Source: Pseudoneurospora amorphoporcata (Eukaryota; Ascomycota; Sordariomycetes; Sordariales; Sordariaceae). From it: DNA of 64,000 nucleotides. Position 1 is the stretch's first letter. Each line of letters starts with the position of its first letter. The notes beneath the pieces were generated by a model. The model was not told the origin of the DNA. It did no database searches and was given only the letters and a program-made list of their open reading frames with translations. Where the stretch lies: positions 62,001-126,000 of the forward strand of contig MU859078.1 of assembly GCA_033297205.1 (NCBI GenBank), given 5' to 3'. Made by a program: the position numbers and the translations under genes. Below, in pieces: positions 56,806-64,000 of the stretch.

Positions 56806-59064
56806 CTATGTACTCCCAGTACCCTGAGTGATGTGAGCACCTGCTACTGCGGCTTCCAGACTGCCTAGTCTCGAAGCACTGTCTGGTTCTCCGTTGGCTC
56901 GCGTACGTGTGGTGCTGCCGCCATCAAAGACCCAAGGTCCGACATCGTTGCGTGGTGTTATGGGTCCCTCGTGAGCGGCGACGACGTGAGCGATTCCAGT
57001 GGGCGACGGAGTCCTGGCGGCATCTCGGCGGCTTTCGCCTGCTGGACCGTTGACTGCAGCTGGGTTCTGCCGAATGGGCACAGGCTGCGACGTTGAGTTA
57101 TGCGAGACCACGGGGCGGCTAGTCCCGTCGAAGGGATTAGATACGGCGGGCTGCTGCGGGTTCGAATACAGCATCGTTACGTCACCGCTAGCGTCTGTTT
57201 CATGCTGGTGAATCGGCGTGGCGGCTGCCAGTCGAGCTTGGGCGTCGTTGGAGCTGGCTTGGCTTTCATCCTGAACGTACACGGCGTCCTCCATCTGTTC
57301 ATCCGCCTCCAGTTGCTCCCAATCTTCCGGGTCGTCAACTTCAGCCTCAAGATCGGCAGCGGCACGGCAGTTCGGGCATATGAACTGAGGATAAGATGGC
57401 GATGACAATAATGATCGGATGCACTTGTAGTGCCATGTATGCGAGCAGGGGGCAACAAACAGAGACTGGCAGGGCTGTTATCCGAAGGTTTGATTAGTCA
57501 CCAGAACAAGATGAAAGTAGGTGTAGAAGGTTGTGGGTTACTAACCGCTATGCTATTGAGACAGATCGAGCAGTCTTGTGAATATGACTGAGAAGCGCCA
57601 TTCGCAGAACTTTGGGCTGTCATGTTTCTAAGCCTCTTGTGCGTTTGCATACTGTAGAAGAGTCAGCTGATATGTCAAAAGAGAAGGCACGACAGGTTAA
57701 AGAGCCTGCAGCGTAGGACAAGACGGCAAGCGGTGGAAGACTAACTTGAAGGCGTTGAGTTTGGCCTGCCAGCCACGGTTTAGCTCGAGCCTCATTTTAA
57801 CACAGCGGAATATCATCTCCTCGCCGCCCTTGAAGTCGATGCCCAACTGCACGATATCGCCATCGTTGACTGGGAAGGGCTTGGATTCGGTTCCAGGAGG
57901 ACTAAGGCGTATATGGTTGAGGAAGGTTCCGCTACTGCTTTTGACGTCTTTGATGAACCATTTTCCGTCTTCATACCAGAACTCGCAATGCCGCCTGCTA
58001 ACGACCTTGCTTTTGAATCCTACGGGCGCTGCCGAGGGCACATTATGCGGCACCGCTGAAGGTTTATCTCTTTCGGAATATCTGCCGACGCGAATGATTT
58101 CTTTTCCGGTCGGTAGAGTGCGTGAGATCGGAGAGAAGGTAAGCGACGGGCGCGTCGCCCTAGGGTCGTAGAAGGTGCTGAACCGTATCGAAGGAAGTGA
58201 CTCCATATTTCCACCGGTTTCAGCCCTGCTCGCAACGTCGCTTGTAGTCGCGGATCGAGCCCTGGTCATGGTGGCCGCGTTATTGTTGTTATCAGTGTTG
58301 TCCGAAGAGGAGCTGTTGCTGTCGGATGTGTCTGCAGCCACCCGAATGCCGTTGTCATCCGAAGGAGGAGCTGTGCCTGGAGGAACTGATGTCGTCGGCG
58401 CGGTGGTAGTAGGTGACTCCAGAGATGCAGAAGGGATACCGTCGGTGAGGGAGTGGGAGCGAGAGGTAAGAAGAGAAAATGGCGTTCGATTAGACCGCAC
58501 AGAGGCCGAGTGGTTGGTATTTACAGTCGCGTCGTTGGTGGAGAGCGAAGGCGAATGTCGGGGCAGGCGCGCAGGGTCGCTTTGGCCGCGGGAAATGAAG
58601 GGGATGTGGATGGCGGAGAGAGAGGAGGAATTCTGGTGATGGGCGCGGCCGTGGTGCTGGGTGCCAGTTGCGGAGACGATGTTGTTTGTGCTGGCGACGG
58701 ACGCTGGAGTGGCTGTGGGGGCTTCGGGGCCCGAACCAGGGCCAGCAGAGGTGGTGGTGCTGCTGACCGTGCCGCTTGACGAGTGGATGGTGTCGGTCTG
58801 TAAGGTCACGGAGTGATGTCCCGAGGCGTTGACGGGCGAGATGGGCGTTGCCGTCTGCGAAGAGTGACTCGGGTCCCGCGACAGGATGTGAGTCTGGGTA
58901 TAATTCCGAATGTAACTCAGTCCACGCAGTCGACTTGTTCTCGACGACCCCGAGCTTCCAGTAGCAGCGCCGGACGTGGGCGAGGCTGCAACACCTGGCG
59001 AAGAAGCGACTGCATCACTCGCAAAACCCGGAAATGCGGGCGCTGGGGTGGAATGGGTGAACAT
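56806..59064 (-). CDS. FHA-RING E3 ubiquitin ligase, Dma1/CHFR type
   Basis: Three exons: 59064-57746, 57651-57546 and 57474-56806, giving 697 residues. Dma/CHFR proteins are mitotic-checkpoint E3 ligases that bind phosphothreonine through the FHA domain and act on septins and spindle-pole components. Residues 1-300 are Ser/Thr-rich and disordered. The FHA domain (about 320-425) has IIRVGRYSERD, SRRHCEFWYEDGKWFIKD and SSSGTFLN, so the phosphopeptide-binding Arg, Ser and Asn residues are present. The RING (about 467-515) reads CSICLNSIA, then PCQSLFVAPCSHTWHYKCI, and CPNC, split by an intron after IA. A conserved acidic EVDDPEDWEQLEADEQME follows, then a disordered C-terminal tail. Both introns join in frame (LNAFNMQTHKRLRN; NSIAPCQSL). 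The ligand-binding features are intact. Confidence 0.92.
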
Positions 59065-59679
59065 CCCCTCTGGAAGTAACAGGTAAGGAAGGTGAGGTCG
59101 GTAGGAGGGTATACAGAGAAAGCCAGGAAGGTGCCAGTGACAGTTGTGCAGGCAGTGATGGATCGATTTCCCACAGTCCGATGTATAAGGTACGAATCGA
59201 CCAGCGGTAGAGGCAGGAACAAGGGGGGAAGTTGTGACCGCTGTCTAATTATAAACAAACAGAAGGAGCAAGAGGTTGGGCGGAATGAAGAATACTCTCA
59301 TATACGGCAGGAACAACTTGAGTCAGGGACCGGAAAAGGAGAGAAAAGAAATAACAGCGAGGCGGCGGTCGATTTGTAAAAAAAAAAAAGATACGGAGAG
59401 GTTTGAAGGTCAGACCAGTGCCTGTTAAAGTCAACTTTGTATTGTTCATGTTTTTTCTTTTACAGAGCCGTTATCCGTACCATCCATCCACCACCAACAA
59501 CAACCCGGAAGTTGACCAGGAGTCCAGCCCAGTTCCAAGGTCAAATGGGGTCTGGAGGGAAGGGGCCCTGGGTCCTCTGGTGGCCCTGATGGAGTTCCTC
59601 TACCAGTCCCGGGGTGATTCTCAAGGCCTCACATCCCGTCGTGCCTGTCGAGCTGTGCCGACCAAGCCAAAGACCCCAG

Positions 59680-59926
59680 CTCGCCCAGGACAAAATTGAT
59701 GACACCCAAAAGTCCACCGCTCAAAACACCAAACCCAGCCAGAACACCACGAAAATCAGCAATTTTACCGCATTCGATGCCCAGTAAGGGCGTAGTATCA
59801 AGCTATACAGTCCTACTGTATTTTAGGCAATCAATTTTATCAGTTGTTGTTGGCTTCGTGCGTTAACGCCGCCCAGCCTGGGCTTAGAACTTGGACTCGG
59901 GTGTCATCAATTTTGTCCTGGGCGAG
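59680..59926. repeat. Perfect 28-bp inverted repeat with 191-base spacer
   Basis: Bases 59680-59707 (begins CTCGCCCAGGACAAAATTGA) are the exact reverse complement of 59899-59926. Similarity continues inwards with a small gap (AGTCCA on both arms). The spacer has no open frame of note. Confidence 0.9.
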
Positions 59927-60891
59927 CCCAGACTCAGAGGAGACAAGCGATCCAAAGTGGAAATGGGCATGATGGATGGATGGATTTGGGGTGGGTGCGC
60001 ACCCATGGCCCATTTGTGATCCATCCGGCCCATCCATACCTAGGTACCTCTATGTACCCGTCACGTCGTCACTATAAGGCCCTCGGACCATCCATCCACA
60101 TAGGTATGCAACCGTTTGTCCATACATGGTGTTCATGATGCCCATGATGCCCTTGATATCGCCATGGGCGCTGACTTGTGTGGTTCAGCTGCCTCCCTAG
60201 ATGCTGATGAATGTACCTTGCTGCAGGAGTCTGGCGCGGGAGATGAGGCATGGATTGGAAGGAAAACACAAAGGGTTGCTCTTGGCTGGCACAGTGTAGA
60301 ATTGACCTTTCCCTATGCGGCTACCTTAGGTATCGAGCCTGACTTTGATATGAGGCCAGGTGCACATTGGATATGACACCTCTGGTGCCCCCCCTAAACA
60401 ATATGTACAGTGAACTCTTTCTTATCTTGACATCCCACAAATCCTCAGACCATGAGGCGGCTGTATGTGTACATGAGATCTGTAGGTACAATACTGCGTG
60501 TTGTCCGCTGTCTGCCATTGTCGACATGCGAGTCTCTCATCCGAAGAAAAGCATCCACTCATGGCATTTACCGGCGAGCGGCTGCTTCGGGACAATCTTC
60601 TCCAGGTTTAAATCGTACAGTACTCGATTCTAGGGAGCAACATATTCATTGGAACTATTATAGCCTCCATGAAACCCTCAATTGTAACTCTCCCATTTTC
60701 GCACTCACGCGGCAGCAACCGCGACATCCAAAAAGTGCCACAAGTGCTCAGCTGAGCGGGCACTCAAAGAGCCAAAACCTATGCCTGCGTGCCAACTGAA
60801 ATCGCTGTGGACATGGGCTCCGCACGATAGCCTTGACCAAGGCACACTAATCATATCGATGGATAAGGCGCCTTTGCAGGGAAGCTACAGT

Positions 60892-61289
60892 GTTTACCCC
60901 TGTTAATGCAACTTAATTCTTGCAGCGATTTCTTTTGCAATAAGTAGGATATTTGCATCACATGGTAACCACACATAACCCTAACCCTAAGATAATGCGG
61001 GTAACTAAGTACCAATATGAGGGTTGGGTGCTAGAATTTGACTGAATCGAGGATTTTTTGCAACCCTAACCCTCTAGTTTGGCGGCCGATTGCAGCTGTT
61101 TTCACCTACTGGCACCCTTGTTAAGTGCAAGATATCCCCTATCAATACCCCTGCTTATGCAATTTCCGCCCGTAATCGTTACACTTTGCAGTTTGCAGTC
61201 CTAGTATGGGCCTGTAAATAATACATCCAGTAACCGTTGCAATAGGTAGGGTTTTTGCATAAGGGGGGGTTGCAAAAGCAGGGGTAAAC
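60892..61289. mobile_element. Short repeat-bounded element, MITE-like (tentative)
   Basis: The left end GTTTACCCCTGTTAATGCAA (60892-60911) is matched inverted at the right end (61270-61289; reverse complement GTTTACCCCTGCTTTTGCAA). A third partial copy, direct, lies at 61145-61162. A 23-base direct repeat with three mismatches occurs inside at 60936-60958 and 61238-61260. Telomere-like TAACCCTAACCCTAA is at 60976-60990 and CAACCCTAACCCT at 61063-61075. I see no clear target-site duplication and no coding capacity, so the element type is a guess. Confidence 0.5.
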
Positions 61290-61642
61290 AATGTATTTAC
61301 CTAGAATGGCTTTGTGGGGCAAAGTGGATTGAAGTTCTGGACTTCGGTTGGGCTGCACCTGCCACGACCCGCTGCGCATTGACGCTGGGTCGATGAAGCA
61401 GCGCGTGCCTTCCCCCGTTGCTCCAGGGCTGCTTTGCTGCCGCGCTGGCCGCTGCACAGTCCGGACATGGTGGGCTGGCAAGCTCAGCTGCCTGGTGGGC
61501 TGGTGCCGCATTTTCACTGGCGGCACAGCAGCACTCACATTTGCATCCAAGTGCCCAGAAGTTGCGGTTGAGCAATGACATTATACTACCGGACGAGGTA
61601 GACCATCCACATCACGTCTGCCGGATCACAACCGTTGCAGCC

Positions 61643-63453
61643 ATGCTGAATCGCTTCCGGCCAGCGCGGCTAGTAGCCCAATCCTCCAGATGCTCGTCCT
61701 TGAGGAGGACGCGGGCAGGCCCTCTACCCGTTAGCAATGTCAGGACTTTGGCTACGAGAGCCGGCGCTATCAACACCAAGGTACGGCTCCCAAGTCTGAA
61801 GAAAGCTCCAAAATTCTGGCCATGATGATGCAATTGGGCAAATACTGACTATGACTTCAGGAACCGACCGAGCGCGACAACATCACCACTCTCTCCAATG
61901 GCGTCCGTGTCGCTTCCGAGGACCTTCCCGATGCCTTCTCCGGCGTGGGTGTCTACATCGATGCGGGGTCACGATACGAGAACGACTATGTTCGGGGCGC
62001 CAGTCACATCATGGACCGACTAGCCTTCAAGTCCACAAGTACGAGGACTGCCGACGAGATGCTCGAGACCGTTGAGAAGCTCGGCGGTAACATTCAGTGC
62101 GCCTCGTCTCGCGAGTCCATGATGTACCAGGCGGCTACCTTCAACAAGGCTATTCCCACCGCCGTTGAGCTCATGGCCGAGACCATCCGCGATCCGAAGC
62201 TTACAGACGAGGAGCTTGAGGGACAGATCATGACGGCTCAATATGAGGTCAACGAGATTTGGTCCAAGGCTGAGCTGATTCTGCCCGAGCTGGTGCATAT
62301 GGCTGCTTTCAAGGACAACACCCTCGGAAACCCGTTGCTTTGCCCCAAAGAGAGGTTAGATTACATTAACCGGGACGTCATCCAAACATACCGCGACGCT
62401 TTCTATAGGCCCGAGCGCCTTGTTGTTGCCTTTGCTGGTGTTCCTCATGAGAAGGCCGTCCAGCTCGCCGACAAGTATTTCGGTGATATGAAGGCGTCTG
62501 AGGCCTCTGGTCTCTCAAGGACCGGTTCCGAAACCTCTCTCGACTCACTAGCGTCCGAGTCCAGCGAGGCCTCGAGTAAAACTTCCTCCTCCTCAGACTC
62601 TTCCGAGCCGAGCGGCGGGCTACTCTCCAAGCTCTTCTCTCCCAAGGCCAAGAAGGCCACCCCCAACCCCTTCCTCACCCGGGTACCTATCAGCACCGAA
62701 GACTTGACCAGGTCCGCCCACTACACCGGCGGATTCCTCACCCTCCCACCACAGCCCCCACCTCTCAACCCCAACCTTCCCACCTTCACCCACATCCAGC
62801 TCGCTTTCGAGGGCCTCGCCATCTCGGACGACGATATCTACGCCCTCGCCACTCTCCAGACCCTCCTTGGCGGCGGCGGCTCCTTCTCCGCCGGTGGTCC
62901 CGGCAAGGGCATGTACTCGCGCCTGTACACCAACGTGCTCAATCAGCACGGCTGGGTCGAGTCCTGCGTGGCCTTCAACCACTCGTACACGGACTCGGGT
63001 CTCTTCGGGATCGCCGCCTCGTGCTACCCCGGTCGCACCCTGCCCATGCTGCAGGTCATGTGCCGCGAGCTGCACTCCCTCACGACCGAGCATGGCTACT
63101 CGGCTCTGGGCGAGATCGAGGTTTCGCGCGCCAAGAACCAGCTCCGCAGCAGCCTGCTGATGAACCTCGAGAGCCGCATGGTCGAGCTCGAGGATCTGGG
63201 CCGCCAGGTTCAGGTCCATGGTCGCAAGATTCCCGTGCGTGAGATGACGCGCCGTATCAACGAGCTGACAGTTAAGGACCTCCGGAGGGTTGCCAAGCGC
63301 GTGGTCGGTGGTATGGCTAACAACGCTGGCCAAGGAAGCGGCGCGCCGACGGTGGTGTTGCAGGAGGCGACGGTGCAAGGACTCAAGACTACGGAGCTCG
63401 GTTGGGATCAGATCCAGGATACGATTGCTCAGTGGAAGCTTGGTAGACGGTAA
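61643..63453 (+). CDS. Mitochondrial processing peptidase, alpha subunit
   Basis: Two exons: 61643-61780 and 61861-63453, giving 576 residues. The intron has donor GTACGG, branch TACTGAC and acceptor TTCAG, and falls after NTK. The alpha subunit recognises presequences and, with the catalytic beta subunit, cleaves them in the matrix. Residues 1-40 form a typical Arg/Ser/Leu-rich mitochondrial presequence (MLNRFRPARL ... RTLATRA). The M16 fold follows: VGVYIDAGSRYEN and HIMDRLAFKST, where the zinc-binding HxxEH of the beta subunit is replaced (HIMDR), so it is the non-catalytic subunit. The glycine-rich substrate loop LGGGGSFSAGGPGKGMYSRL is present. A Ser-rich insert (about bases 62490-62630) separates the two halves. 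The last residues are WKLGRR. Confidence 0.95.
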
Positions 63454-64000
63454 AAGTCTGCTGAGAAACCTGATGACCGAGAGTAAAAATCTGGCGTGGA
63501 GAAGCTGTAAGAGATGTTTGCATTGGACGTAGCGAGCCGAAACGAACGAGAAAAGGCGTTTAGGTATCCATGAGCATCGGCGGGATGAGATAGAGGGAAA
63601 GAGGCTAGATGGTTGCTCTTTGCTTGTACAATCACAACTTTTCTTGGCGAGTTGTGCGACATGTATACTAGTTATCATATCCAACTGTACTATAGTAAGA
63701 TTTCTATATAAAAAGTCAAAACTCATTTATCGCTTCCATTACTATGTATCGCGTAATTAAAGTGACTTTGTTACAGATCTCTTGAATCTAACGTATCTAT
63801 GTTGCACCTTCATACATGATCTCAGCCACCAGAGCGCATGTATAAACAGCAACTAAGTAAAAGATATCCCAAACATCATCTTTCCCCATATAAGAACCAA
63901 CGCTACCCTTCTCTTAACTCCTTATCAAAATGCGTGTATATCGAGGACTCATAAACGTGCCCTGCCCCGTCCTTGTATATCAACTCCCAGCGCCCCATTG
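63454..64000. other. 3' flank of the peptidase gene to the window edge
   Basis: AT-rich 547 bases with no supported gene. Confidence 0.5.

Larger units (their letters stand above)
59065..61642. other. Intergenic region of a divergent gene pair, repeat-bearing
   Basis: 2.6 kb between the FHA-RING gene (-) and the peptidase gene (+). It contains a perfect 28-bp inverted repeat (59680-59926) and a repeat-bounded element with telomere-like hexamers (60892-61289). No protein gene seen. Confidence 0.65.

Noticed and set aside
1..64000. tRNA genes, CRISPR arrays and rRNA
   Set aside because: I looked for T-loop-like GGTTCRA stretches with a matching acceptor stem and for regularly spaced repeats and found none that held up; a tRNAscan run would be decisive.

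Overview
This window is nuclear DNA from a filamentous ascomycete, most likely of the order Sordariales (Neurospora/Sordaria-like). The signs are short introns with GTRNGT donors, CTAAC/CTGAC branch points and AG acceptors; start contexts such as CACAAAATGGCT; no operons; single-gene spacing of 0.5 to 5 kb; many pure microsatellites; and polyQ, polyN or polyS runs inside proteins. I found no tRNA, rRNA, CRISPR array or bacterial-type feature. Exon structures below were worked out by hand. Every multi-exon model given with full coordinates closes in frame; the exception is one gene that needs two frameshifts.

Layout, left to right. 1-1937: 3' part of an uncharacterised Ser/Arg-rich protein gene. 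3666-4733: tRNA 2'-phosphotransferase (Tpt1). 5480-7091 (-): unknown protein with a Myb/SANT-like helical domain. 7092-12103: gene-poor stretch with microsatellites and one doubtful small gene. 12104-13717 (-): Tfc7/tau55-type phosphoglycerate-mutase-fold protein. 14354-16117 (-) and 16750-19588 (+): a divergent pair, a protein with adaptor-ear-binding-like WGDF/FGDF motifs and a TBC Rab-GAP of TBC1D5 type. 20187-21516 (-): dsRNA-binding-domain protein. 23213-25375: sorting nexin Snx41/Atg20. 26275-27549: mRNA capping guanylyltransferase. 28253-29188 (-) and 29739-30983 (+): uracil phosphoribosyltransferase and a fluoride exporter. 31580-36640 (-): an Hsp70-like ATPase joined to two C2H2 zinc fingers, readable only with two +1 shifts. 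38591-41842 (-): DNA ligase IV (NHEJ). 42622-45461 (-): HAM1-like protein. 49329-51051: Dot1 H3K79 methyltransferase. 51723-52569 (-) and 53057-55809 (+): Atg16 and Vps16. 56806-59064 (-): FHA-RING ubiquitin ligase (Dma/CHFR type). 61643-63453: alpha subunit of the mitochondrial processing peptidase.

Most genes are conserved housekeeping genes for RNA processing, genome maintenance, mitochondrial import and membrane traffic/autophagy (TBC1D5-like, Snx41, Atg16, Vps16 and possibly the WGDF protein). The most unusual items are the Hsp70-like/zinc-finger fusion with its two frame breaks; a roughly 400-bp repeat-bounded element with telomere-like hexamers upstream of the peptidase gene; a perfect 28-bp inverted repeat about 1 kb from it; and a termination-overlap uORF at the vps16 start.
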